In this document: one piece after another, positions 23,179 through 33,095 of the stretch
Layout: every line of letters begins with the position of its first letter
Numbering within the stretch: the first letter of the stretch is position 1
Source of the DNA: Coleophoma eucalyptorum
Lineage: Eukaryota; Ascomycota; Leotiomycetes; Helotiales; Dermateaceae
NCBI GenBank assembly: GCA_026120035.1
Contig: JALRME010000028.1
Span: 5,255 to 69,254, forward strand
Direction of reading: 5' to 3'
DNA: 64,000 nucleotides
Made by a program: the position numbers and the translations under genes
Notes under the pieces: generated by a model
Seen by the model: only the letters and a program-made list of their open reading frames with translations
Told to the model about the DNA's origin: nothing
The model's database searches: none

Positions 23179-24148
23179 TCAGCCTTTCTTAACACTCTGA
23201 ACAATACCTGCCACGGTCTCTTCAAAATTCTCACCTGCTAAACCCAAGATTGCGTTCGAACTCTTCTCTCTGAAGCAGCCGCCTGTTCCAGGCTTGAAGT
23301 TTGAGCCGTAAAGCACATCAATCATGCCTCTACGATTGCCCTTTGCCATTTCATCTCGTCCCTGAGCAATTGCCGTGTCGACTGGCACTCTTGTAATTTC
23401 CCAATCTTCTCCCTTGGCTCTTGTAGCTTTTTGGATGGCTTTCAACATATCCATCTGCGAAACGTGGAAGGAGTTAATGTAGACAAAATTATTCTTGAAC
23501 TGCTGAAGTTCGGAAACTGGCAGTTCAAGAAGCTTTGTAACACCACGGCCAACTTGAGCTAACGTTGAGGTAGTCAACTCTGTTGTACCCTCATCGTACA
23601 GCCTGGCAGTTCGTGCCTCGATATTGATCCCAAAGTGTCCCCCCGCAAGGCTCTTTTCACAGTCAATATACCTTCATTTCACCGATTAAAGAAGGACTCA
23701 CAAAGTCAAACCATAGTCCAGTCACAACTGCAATCCAACTGCTCTTCCCTAAAGTCTCAATTTGGTCACGGTAAGTCTTCTTCTCCTTCAAGACAAATAT
23801 ACCCTCGGCCATCAAAGGGTTGCCCGTATCCGGACTGAATTCACAAGGGAGGATCCAAGGAACCCCAGCAGCAGCAGCGGCATCAATGAGCCGTGCTTGA
23901 AAGTCTTTGGGGGCCAGTCCTGAAAGGAGGATGATAAGAACATCTTGTCCTTGAAGCGCCGATCTTAGGAAATCTAGAGAATTATGATCGCCCTTGTGGA
24001 TTTTCACCTCAGCTGGGAAGGTGCCTGTGCTTTCTTGTCGTGTAATAGCAGTTATATTGAACTTCTTGCTATCCAGGAGGGATTTGACGATTGGTGTGCC
24101 TACTTGGCCTGAGCCCCCGACAATTGCGATGTTCTTGACATGTGACAT
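23179..24148 (-). CDS. NmrA-like / isoflavone-reductase-like NAD(P)-binding protein
   Basis: Two exons on the minus strand, 24148-23702 and 23652-23179; 306 aa. The donor GTGAGT follows ...LWFDF and the 49-nt intron has a TTGACTG branch site. The nucleotide-binding motif of the Rossmann fold, IVGGSGQVGTPIV, is at residues 9-21, close to the GxxGxxG form used by NmrA-like proteins and PCBER/isoflavone reductases. LPCEFSPDTGNP corresponds to the family LPSEFG-like region. The catalytic Lys of true reductases is not certain, so it could be an oxidoreductase or a redox-sensing regulator. It is divergent from a C6 zinc-cluster gene, 586 bases apart, which hints at co-regulation. Confidence 0.85.
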
Positions 24149-24734
24149 TATGCTTGAACTTGGTCTAGAAGCTGAAAGGAGATGAATAGCTGATTAGAGT
24201 GCTTATAAGAAATGAATAGGATTGACTGCTGTGAGAACTATGAAACGGGAGAGAAGAAGATTATATACTTGCTCGCTCACCCAATATTACTTCATATCAA
24301 CAGTACCTAACTTTTAGTCAATTGGTTTGGGCGGCGTTAAGGAGTTTAAAGAGCGGATCGCTTTGACTTATCATCAACTCATTTCATTCATATGCCTGTA
24401 CTCCGTCAATATACACGTATGGTGCGTGTTCCACTGCAAGAGAGTGCATATTTTTGGACTGAATACTACCAGATAGCACCATTCCGCTTCTGGGTGTATG
24501 CTGCGAAGCAGCCAATAGCAAATTCCATCGCTTAGCTCTTCTTTCTCGCGCGAGCTAGAGCAACGGAGACAGGCGGAGTTAACTAGCTATACCTCAACGT
24601 CAAGTTAGATATAGCCATCGTAAAAATTGGTTCACGTTTCCACACATGTACTAGTTACCACCACGTCTGAAGTTGTGGGGGTTCACTAGAAAGCCTTGTC
24701 ACGGAGGATATCTCAAACTACGCGCCACAACGGA
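24149..24734. promoter_or_regulatory. Bidirectional promoter region, NmrA-like / C6 regulator
   Basis: This shared upstream region of 586 bases lies between divergent starts. No clear operator was recognised by eye; called from gene layout. Confidence 0.45.
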
Positions 24735-26337
24735 ATGATGGTTGGAGTGCCAAGGAGCACAGGATGTGCAACGTGTCGGACTAGAAAGATCAAGGTAATC
24801 CCCAAGGTATCACCGCATCTAACAGATCAGGCATGCTAAGAGACCTAGTGCGATGAAGGAAACCCTTCATGTCAGAAGTGTCTGAAGAGTGGCTTCGCGT
24901 GTCCTGGCTATCATCTGCAATTAACCTTCAAGGATGAAGGTTCAGTCATGAAGCAGAAGCATGGGAAAAAGGTACAAAGGTTTGGCTCGGTCAAGCACTC
25001 AACGGACGCTCGTATGATGACAAGAACCTCGAGGTATCATCGATTAGTCTGTGCAACGGCATCACTGTCAATTCGCGAACCTCCCCTGTCGCCCTTCGAT
25101 AAAACTGCCTTTGAACTATCTGAGACTCTCAATGTTGAAGTTCTTGGTGGTAAGAATCTAGCTGTGTTTGGGAAATTCATGGCAAATGTACCTCGTCGAC
25201 TCGGTAACAATAAAATACTTGATTTCACCGTTCAATCTCTTTGTCTTGCACACGGCGCACTTGTCGAGGGGAATAGCCAATTGCTTTCAAGGAGCCTTAG
25301 ATTATATGTTTACGCACTGCATAATTTACAAATATGCTTGAAAAGTAGTAATCAAGCGATATCGTCAGAGACCTTGTGCGCTGCTCTTTTGTTGGGTATT
25401 TACGAGGTGAGAATACTTAAAAGTCTAGATTTATGCCAAAATCATTGACTCTTATATTTAGCTGATAGCTGGTACTGACGATACCGGTTCTACTAAACAT
25501 CTTGGTGGAGCTTCACTTTTGATACAAATGAAAGGCCCAACTCAGTTCGAAGACCCTTTTGCTCGCGATATATTGGTAGTAGTGAGGGGAACCATGGTAA
25601 TAATAGTCTCATTCCAGTTGGACCATGATTGACCCGGACTACAGATCTTTGAAGCTGCCGAATCGGGTAGAGAATACTTCCTAGACGGGCCACTATGGAA
25701 GCCACTATTTCAGACTGAGAAACTAGAAGAGCAAGTTTTCTATGCTTTAATGTCTTTCAGTTCCGAAATCCCGAATCTTCTGAAGGCTCTGGCAACAATC
25801 ACCCAGAACCGGTATGCTTCGGCTTCGAGCTGGACGGAAGTACGAGACCGATCGTTATATCTACGTTCAGCTTTACACCTGTGGAAGCAGTCACTCGATC
25901 CAAAGGACTTGCCCAGCATCTGCAAGCAGTCCTCACCAAACCTGTGCTTTTCAATTCGATTCTCATACCGCTCCAACAAAGCTGCCGGAATGAACTGTAC
26001 TTACGCAGCTATGGCAATCTTGCTTAATTACACGCTCATACATCTTCTAAGTAACGATTCAGATAAGTTGAGAGACGAGAACGACAAGTTTGCGCTGCTG
26101 ATATGCCAGTCATATGATTACTGCGCCAACTTTGCGCCGTTTGGGAACCTGTACCTCAAATTTGCTCTCAGGGTAGCATATCTGGTGATGAAGGAAAAAG
26201 AGAAGAAATCTTGGATCCAAGACAGATTATATGATATGATGATTGCCACACGTGTCTTAGGAAGCCAGAAAGCAAGAAGAGAGAGCGGATACGATCTTTA
26301 TATGGGATTTGAATATTTGAGGCATCTGAACGACTGA
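24735..26337 (+). CDS. Zn(II)2Cys6 transcription factor, smaller type
   Basis: Four exons: 24735-24794, 24849-25406, 25462-25596 and 25645-26337; 481 aa. The first intron falls inside the zinc cluster, a common position, and joins TRKIK to CDEGNP. The cluster spans residues 11-38 with C-x2-C-x6-C-x6-C-x2-C-x6-C spacing (CATCRTRKIKC ... CQKCLKSGFAC). The following GYHLQLTF and the helical C-terminal region match short fungal regulators found near metabolic genes. ATG at 24738 is an equally possible start. Nearest candidate target is the divergent NmrA-like gene. No truncation is seen. Confidence 0.87.
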
Positions 26338-27088
26338 AATCGCTCAACCAACGTGCGAAAAGTCTTTACACCATCAAATCAAGGGTATTGAAACAAAAAT
26401 GGAGTAGGAACTGGAGAGCGATGTTAGACATGCGGTAAAGTGGGGATTTATGACGAGGTAGGAGGACGTGGCTAGGGTTTCAGTGGCGACGGCACTGCTA
26501 AGGAGCGTAGTGACGATATGTGAGAACTCCATGATCTGTGATTGATACCGCTTGACAGTAGATACTAAAGACTCCGGAAAATTTCATGGACAGTAAGTAG
26601 TAAAGTAATATGTGGACTCTAGCAGGCGAGAGGTTGTCCAAAGATTAAAACATATAATTTAAGGAAGCTTGCAGGGCAAGAAGTTTGACAGGAGTAAAAG
26701 AAAACGTGGGGGAAAGAGAAGGAATAGGAAGTAGAAGAGGAACATCTGGTTCTTTACACAATCTAGTATCCTATTTATGATATTAAACCAGGAAATTATA
26801 AGTTCCATGATCCTCCCAGTCAGTGTTCTCAAACTTCATATTGGCTTATTCAAAGTGACAGGAGAGTGTACACGGGGATTGCAACCTAAACATGCCAAGG
26901 CATCTCCACCGTTATTGTATTAAACGTCGAGCGCCAGTGCTTTCAGAATTATTAGGCAGCGAAATGCTCAATTATCTTTGTACCTAGAGCCTTGAGTCCA
27001 TACTCCTGGCTTCAAGGATGCCGACTATTCTTACACCAGAATTCACACCACTAACTCCACATACCAAGACTCTCCATCCATGAACAAC
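26338..27088. other. Convergent spacer, no gene seen
   Basis: 751 bases between converging 3' ends. Purine-rich stretches around 26680-26740 but no ORF or RNA gene recognised. Confidence 0.5.
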
Positions 27089-29908
27089 CTAATTCTTCCT
27101 TCGACGCTTTGCAATACTACCGTATATATCTCCATTGCCAGTAGCGGTATCGTTTGCCAATTCATCAACTTCGTCATCTCGCTCTACACTCTCCATCTTA
27201 TCTTCGCTTCTCCGCTCAGCACTTCTAAGATCTCCTATTGTCTTCTCAACATCCAAGAACATAGCCCTTGTGTCCTTGACCACTGAATTCTCATCGATTT
27301 TGTAGGTGCTTGTATCTACATCCGCTGCCTCAGATTCTTGATGGAAGGAATCGGGAATCCCACGATTAGGGTCGTAGCTAAACATGATCGCATTTGCAAA
27401 AATGCGCATCATTTCCTTCTCAAGTTGAGCATAGTTTATGATTCCTTTTGGTGGCACCAAGTCCTCGGAGATTGGAAGCCAGATACTAGAAGACTGGTTC
27501 GAGTCATCGGGAGCGACCGCAGCAGCAGCCTTTGCTCCGGCTATAATAGCAGACTTGACAGACTTGAGATCTTGAGGGCGGTAGATAACATGCGTGTAGC
27601 CTGGTGCGTCTCGATTTTTGACAGGAGCAGCAAAGGTGCTGGCGTTGCGATGACTAGTAATTGATTCGATCGCAGAGGCACTGATCTTAGGAAATGCTCG
27701 TGTCCACAGGACTTGTGTTGGGGGACCGGGAGTCCCATGAGTCTCTGTACTCTCCACACGTTTTCTCTTTGTATTGGGCCGTGGAGAAGGGATATCTCTC
27801 AAACTTCTTCGTGGTCGGCTTGGTCCCTCATCTGCAGTAGTATCGCCCATGTCATCAAGTGGCCGTGGTGTTGCGACTTCTTGTTTGACTTTACGGCTTG
27901 GCAAAACTTCATTGTCCATAGAAAGTTCATCTGCATGTGACGTAACAGATTGACTTCGATAAGAGCCTGCAACAACAGACGAAGCAGTACTTCCAGCTCG
28001 GGTACGTTGACCACCTCTTCTAGGCGCCGGTTTGGTCTCCTTTGGATCCTTTGGAGTAGGGACTGAAACAGGGGTTTGTGAAGGTGCTGGACTCTTTTTC
28101 AAATTGGATTTCTGAACTTGCTTCTTAGGCTTTTTAGCTGAAGTTGAATTTTGCTGTTTTGGGCTGTTTTGAGGACTCAGAGGCTCAATAGACGGGGCCC
28201 TGACAGCCTTTTCTGGTCGAGGAGTGGAAGCTGTTGGTACAGGGGTCCATCTTGTGCCACTTCCAGTGATAAACTGTGACCGAACTTGGTTGACAGGAGT
28301 ATTGGGTAGGCTGGGCCGTTGTCGAGGAGTGGATTGGTTTTGTGTTTGGAAGGGCGTTTGTGCCTTTGAAGGTTGACTTGGGTTATATGGAGAATTGTAT
28401 TGTCGATTCTCTGGTGCAATCAAATCGGGCCTATGAGCAAACTGTGGAGGTGGTTGAGTATACTGGGGAGGAAAGTGCGGTTGTTGTGGAGTGCCTTGGT
28501 ATTGCGGCATAAACTGCTGATTCCATTGAGGGCTGGGTCCATTTGAACCTGGAGACCTTGCGTCCCATTGCTGTTGAGGATGTGGCTGAGGGTGTTGTGG
28601 AGGATGTTGCTGGGGATGTTGCTGGGGTGGATATGGTTGATTATATGGAGCTTGGGGATGATGGGGCCCTTGTGGGTGGGATATAGGTCCTTGCTGCTGT
28701 ATTGGGGACCTAGATGGCGCTCTGTATTGCTGTTGTCCTGCAATATCTGCCAATTGATCCAGAGGCATAGCAGGTGAGCCAGGAGACATAAGTGCAGAAC
28801 TTGGAGGTGGCAGAAGAACGTGTGTGGGATGCGAGCCATTAATTGGTGAAGATGGTACATGAGGATAAGGAGGAGGAAGATTGTGCGGGCCTGAGAAAGA
28901 CCCTCGTTGTGGGGGCGGATAGGCCTGTGGAGGATAATGCGGGGAGTTGAATTGTGGATAGTTGCCAGCAGACTGGAATTGTGGTGGCTGAAGAGGAGTA
29001 GCTTGATACGGAGGTTCCCATTGCAAAGCTGCTCCTTGCTGTTGATTTCCAGCTTGATGTGAAGGAGTCCGATGGGGTCCATTACTACTTGGCCGAGGGG
29101 TACTCATGAGAGGTGTCGGTGGGATATTCTGAGATTGCTTGCGGCCTCGTGACGAGGAATCTCGCGCCTCTGGCTTCGCCAATGCGGCAGCAGGTACATT
29201 TTGGTTGTTCAAAACATCACTAATTGCCAGACCTTGACTACCAGGACGAGGAGAAGACAATGGGGACTGACCAGCCTTTGTAGGACCCGGCGCATCTCCG
29301 TTTGGTTCTGTTGATGGTGACGGAACAGTCTTATCTTGCTTCCTTTCCTCCATGGTTTTCTCAGCGCCGTCATTCGTACTTAGCCCATTTAGTGGCTCTG
29401 GTTTTGTCCCTCCAGCAGGCAAGGTTCCGTTCCTACTCGAAAGGGCTCCATTCTCCTTTAATATCCTCTCGTCCCATTCTCCCCTCTCGATCTCCCCAAT
29501 CTCTTGCTGGATGGTCGCGTACCGCTTTTCATCTTCACAAATTGCCTTTACCATGCAATCTCGATATCGGGCGTATAGCCTCTCAACGAGGTAGGGAAGT
29601 TTGTCTGGGACATCCTTGAGCTTGGGGCTCTGGAGCTTTCGTTTCTTCGAAGCCGTCTGTCCTGCATCTTGACCATCTACCAGCTCCGCATCTGCCTTCA
29701 ACTCGTCGCGCAAAAGCTGTTCATAAAGCTCTTGAAGGGCGTTGACCGTCAGCCGCGTTGGATCGTAGGTATCTGCATTCTTCACCAAGCTGTTGCTACT
29801 CAAAAGCTCAGAGATCCGGAGAAACGATTCCGGATCGGTGCCATATGCGACCAGGGACTGGAATAACAACAAACACTCGAGTGCAGTATAGGCTGTAGTA
29901 GTATTCAT
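27089..29908 (-). CDS. BRD8-like bromodomain protein (probable NuA4 subunit)
   Basis: One long exon, 939 aa from the ATG at 29908. The frame stays open to 29977 but without an ATG; MNTTTAYTALECLLLFQSLVAYG is the expected family N terminus. N-terminal region (about 1-165) is helical, ending in a charged coiled stretch. The middle (about 300-500) is Pro/Gln-rich and disordered, with basic Lys-rich patches around 590-640. A bromodomain-like region occupies about 735-880: FPKISASAIESITSHRNAS, PVKNRDAPGYTHVIYRPQDL, then helix C around NAIMFSYDPNRGI with the expected Asn-Ala-x-x-[FY] variant. The C terminus is acidic, then KRRRKN. Fungal proteins with this layout (S. pombe Bdc1, animal BRD8) belong to the NuA4/TIP60 acetyltransferase complex in the nucleus. 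Confidence 0.83.
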   Translation of the reverse strand: MNTTTAYTALECLLLFQSLVAYGTDPESFLRISELLSSNSLVKNADTYDPTRLTVNALQELYEQLLRDELKADAELVDGQDAGQTASKKRKLQSPKLKDVPDKLPYLVERLYARYRDCMVKAICEDEKRYATIQQEIGEIERGEWDERILKENGALSSRNGTLPAGGTKPEPLNGLSTNDGAEKTMEERKQDKTVPSPSTEPNGDAPGPTKAGQSPLSSPRPGSQGLAISDVLNNQNVPAAALAKPEARDSSSRGRKQSQNIPPTPLMSTPRPSSNGPHRTPSHQAGNQQQGAALQWEPPYQATPLQPPQFQSAGNYPQFNSPHYPPQAYPPPQRGSFSGPHNLPPPYPHVPSSPINGSHPTHVLLPPPSSALMSPGSPAMPLDQLADIAGQQQYRAPSRSPIQQQGPISHPQGPHHPQAPYNQPYPPQQHPQQHPPQHPQPHPQQQWDARSPGSNGPSPQWNQQFMPQYQGTPQQPHFPPQYTQPPPQFAHRPDLIAPENRQYNSPYNPSQPSKAQTPFQTQNQSTPRQRPSLPNTPVNQVRSQFITGSGTRWTPVPTASTPRPEKAVRAPSIEPLSPQNSPKQQNSTSAKKPKKQVQKSNLKKSPAPSQTPVSVPTPKDPKETKPAPRRGGQRTRAGSTASSVVAGSYRSQSVTSHADELSMDNEVLPSRKVKQEVATPRPLDDMGDTTADEGPSRPRRSLRDIPSPRPNTKRKRVESTETHGTPGPPTQVLWTRAFPKISASAIESITSHRNASTFAAPVKNRDAPGYTHVIYRPQDLKSVKSAIIAGAKAAAAVAPDDSNQSSSIWLPISEDLVPPKGIINYAQLEKEMMRIFANAIMFSYDPNRGIPDSFHQESEAADVDTSTYKIDENSVVKDTRAMFLDVEKTIGDLRSAERRSEDKMESVERDDEVDELANDTATGNGDIYGSIAKRRRKN

Positions 29909-31359
29909 GCCCCAGTATCCACCTCGCCAGCTATCGAGGGGACTGTCGCGTCGTTGGAAAAGGTGAAGAGGAGCCACGACGATGACCTGTAGGATGGCAT
30001 CAGTTCTAAGCTTCTAGAGATGGTGAGGCCTTCGCGCAAGCTCACGGGAGGTCAACAGGGGAGTATATGACACAGCGAGCGTCGTATTCCTGGCAAACAT
30101 GGAGTGGTTGATGACTATCGAGCAGATCGTGAATTAGGATGATGTTCTGTCGAGGTGGAAAGATTTGAAATGTCACGTGTCGCGATGTTTGGAAATGGCG
30201 AGATGGAAGGAGAGTAGTGTATTTGGGCCTTTCTGTAGTTTGCACAGGAAATGAATCAAATAAGAGATCTCGAAAGAGACCCAACTTTTCACTTCAGGAT
30301 TAGGATTAAAATATTATCACTTTCAACTTAGATATCTCGTGTTTGGCGTTTTCCAGATAGCTGGCTGCTCTTAGCGATAGGCAACTTTCGAGGAGAGCAG
30401 AAGAAGCATGGAAGAAAGCTTAGATGAGCACGAAGCCAAAGGGCGTAAGTAAGACATCCCCCATATTTAGATTTTGGATTGTGTAGATGAACAAGTTTAC
30501 CAGTTATGCTATATCAATTATCTAGATATTTCATTCTCAACGACGCGTTCCGGTTTGGAGAAATGACATCTGTTCAAAAGTTCATAGCAATGGTTGTAGA
30601 TACTAAGCACTTCATACTGACCCGGTCGCTTGTGTTGTTGCGTATCACGAAGGAGACAACTCCGCAAGATTTCTGCACGCGAAACCATAGTTTGCATTTG
30701 GTGTGGTCTTTGTTGCATAGAAAGCCAAAAGCACTGTACTAGTAGAACAAAGTGCCTGGAAACATACCATGGGGGTCTGTCAAATGCTTAAGGTACAGTC
30801 GTCGGAGGGGCCGGTCAGTTCTGTAACCTCAGTCCTGCTTCCCCCACATAAGACCTCGCAAGACATGCATTCGACAGCAAGAGAGGATGGCTTCCATTTC
30901 GTCCGAGGCCTATAAAGGCATTGATCAGATGGGTGATGGAACAAAGTCGATAGATAGCAATTTTTGTGGCGCTGTCATGTTGACCGCATCTCACCCGCAA
31001 TATAGACGTGCATCCAACCACGGTCGATCTACACCACTCATTAGCATTGCTGGTCATTCGTGATGGCCTCAAGTCAGGTCCTTCAAGCATCTGAGTCGAG
31101 CATGACCAAATTAATGCCTCACATTCCAGGGCACGATCGGCTGCGGTGATGATGATGATGATCAGTTGCAGCGTATCAGGTGCAGGCATGAAGCTGGTTA
31201 GATTACACCTAACAACGAACCCCATCCGCATAAGATGGCATGACGGTCCCTGGATTTCAATGCCTAATATAAGCCGGCGTCGCGAAGCACTACTCGACAC
31301 ATTTCATTGCGGCTTAGAGATCTCAAGCTCCCAGTCACAAATACGGATAAGGGCCGAGC

Positions 31360-31395
31360 CAGCAAAGCAAAGCAAAGCAAAGCAAGGCAAAGCCA
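31360..31395 (+). repeat. AGCAA pentanucleotide microsatellite
   Basis: Four to five tandem copies of AGCAA with one interrupted copy, in the leader/promoter region of the gene starting at 31822. Confidence 0.85.
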
Positions 31396-31430
31396 AAGGA
31401 AGGAAACGAAACTTCTTGGCTGCTCCCTTT

Positions 31431-31470
31431 TCTCCTCTCCTCTCCTCTCCTCTCCTCTCTTCCCTCTCCT
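31431..31470 (+). promoter_or_regulatory. TCTCC pyrimidine tract in promoter/leader
   Basis: About seven TCTCC/TCTCT units form a pure pyrimidine tract some 350 bases before the ATG. CT-rich blocks like this are frequent around transcription starts of well-expressed fungal genes. It may also be simply a slippage-prone microsatellite. Confidence 0.5.
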
Positions 31471-31821
31471 GCACTCTGTCCTCGGAACCTTCTGAACTCG
31501 ACTTTACCTTTTGCATTCTATACCAGCCGGCAGATTGAGAGAAGATCGTTGCAAGCATACAAAGACGCGCCAGAATCCTCCCACCACTAGTCACCGCCTA
31601 ACGAAGTTACCCCTTTCTCTTATCCGCATCGAGCCGCCCTTAAGCTTCAAGCCCCCGCCGGAGACACTACTGTACATTGCTTCATTTTACCCCAGGAACG
31701 CACTCGTGAAAGGAGACAAATAATTCTTGGGAAAAAAAGGAGCTTTCAAACAACCAACCAACGTTCTTAGTATCTTGTCTTCGACTACGCTTTACATTCC
31801 TCCAAATCCTACCCTTTGACC

Positions 31822-32532
31822 ATGTCCTCGACCACCAACTTCATGTCTGACGAAGAGCTTGATCGCGACTGGAAGCCCAGCAGTACGCGCCCGCAGTCGT
31901 ATGTCTCGAAGCCCGTAAAAGCTAGGAAAAAGCAAAAGCTAAGACTGACGCTCGTAGAACTATGGCACGGTCCTTCTCTGCAGCCCTGAACGACCTGTTC
32001 AAGCTTGACGACAACAGCATTGTAGAGCTAGACCAAGCTGTAGATAAGAAGTGAGTCGCTTCCTAACTCGGTATGGAATTTAACCACTAACCACCATCAT
32101 CCAGGAAGCAAGCTGTCTCAACACAAACCTCCGAACTCGAAGCTCTCGAGGCCCGCCTCAAAGCTACAGAAGAGCGACTCAAAGCCGCAGCCGCGAATCC
32201 CAAGCGCACACTCTCGGGCCGATCGGTGGAAGCAAGCCCCCAGAGCGCCCGAGAACGTGTTCCACTTGCCGATACAGCTTCACAAGGAAGGGAAGCAGAC
32301 AGATCGCCCGCAAGTCCATTGGCACAAAAATTCGTGCAGGTGCCTTCGCGGCCGGGAACTGGAAAGGGGGACGGCATGGCTATGCCTGGTGCTATGCCAC
32401 CAACCCCAGGTGCTAGTGAAGGTATGCCTTGAGAAGGTGGTGGATGTTTTTCTAGCATTTGCGTGGAGTTATTCATGCGCGGTTGCTGATTATGTCACTG
32501 CAGATGGCGGAAGCCCACCACCAACTCAATAG
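31822..32532 (+). CDS. Small coiled-coil protein of unknown function
   Basis: Four exons: 31822-31898, 31958-32050, 32105-32421 and 32504-32532; 171 aa. All introns are GT-AG and all junctions keep frame; the last exon codes for only nine residues. The protein begins MSSTTNFMSDEELDRDW, followed by a short hydrophobic helix (ARSFSAALNDLFKL). Residues about 55-90 are a predicted coiled coil (heptad-like ELEALEARLKATEERLKAAA). The rest is Pro/Ser/Gly-rich and disordered, ending GGSPPPTQ. I do not recognise the family. The regular splice sites and the start context (ACCATGTC) support a real gene. The long leader with pyrimidine tract suggests active transcription. Confidence 0.7.
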
Positions 32533-33095
32533 ATGACTTGCATTTACACGCACTTTCCAGCTCCATGCCGCCGACAAGCCTTCCAGAACCCTGCATAGCA
32601 GCCAGCCCACTCGAGGCTTTTGGAGCCGCGACCCCTTCCTTTTTTTTGCACATAGAGCAAAGGCGTTTCTGGAGCTTCATTAAACATCCAATCATACCGA
32701 GTACCAAGGAGGAAAGGCAATGGGCGGCAAATCTTACACATTTTCACATAGGGCAGGTTCTTGAGGGAGCTACAGGGTGGTCTTTATTGCCCTCCTTCTA
32801 CGTGAGGATCTGATTTGGGCAAGGCATTTTCGTACCGGGTCGAATCCCATGCTGTGCGATTCCTCGTACGCCCTTTCTTTATTATACCATTGTGTACGTA
32901 TCTTTGCAGCAAATAGAAGGATAATTTTACCATTTTTCAAGGGGTTCTGATGTAGGAAGTGACTGATAATCTCTTTAATGTGGAGATTTTGGGAGAGTAC
33001 AAAATGAAAGAAAGCTTGTCTTGTTACTAGTATATGTGTAGGTTTATTTAATTAGTGAGATTCAAATCCATCCGAGCGGCTGTATTCTCAAACCT
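32533..33095. other. Convergent spacer
   Basis: 563 bases between two converging 3' ends; no gene seen. A GGGTCGAATCCC sequence near 32840 resembles a tRNA T-arm but no cloverleaf surrounds it. Confidence 0.5.

Larger units (their letters stand above)
29909..31821. other. Long divergent intergenic region with microsatellites
   Basis: 1.9 kb between the BRD8-like gene and the small coiled-coil gene. It holds a short GAT repeat (31146-31162), a 5-base AGCAA-type repeat and a TCTCC tract near the downstream gene. A possible 38-codon two-exon ORF at 30408-30566 is described under findings. No RNA gene recognised. Confidence 0.5.

Noticed and set aside
28420..29082. 220-codon minus-strand ORF overlapping the BRD8-like gene
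   Set aside because: Shifted frame of the same strand's Pro/Gln-rich coding region; composition explains the open frame.
29909..29977. N-terminal extension of the BRD8-like protein
   Set aside because: Open but without ATG; the family N terminus fits the ATG at 29908. An upstream spliced exon is possible but unsupported.
32838..32850. GGGTCGAATCCC resembling a tRNA T-arm
   Set aside because: No acceptor, D or anticodon arms on either side.
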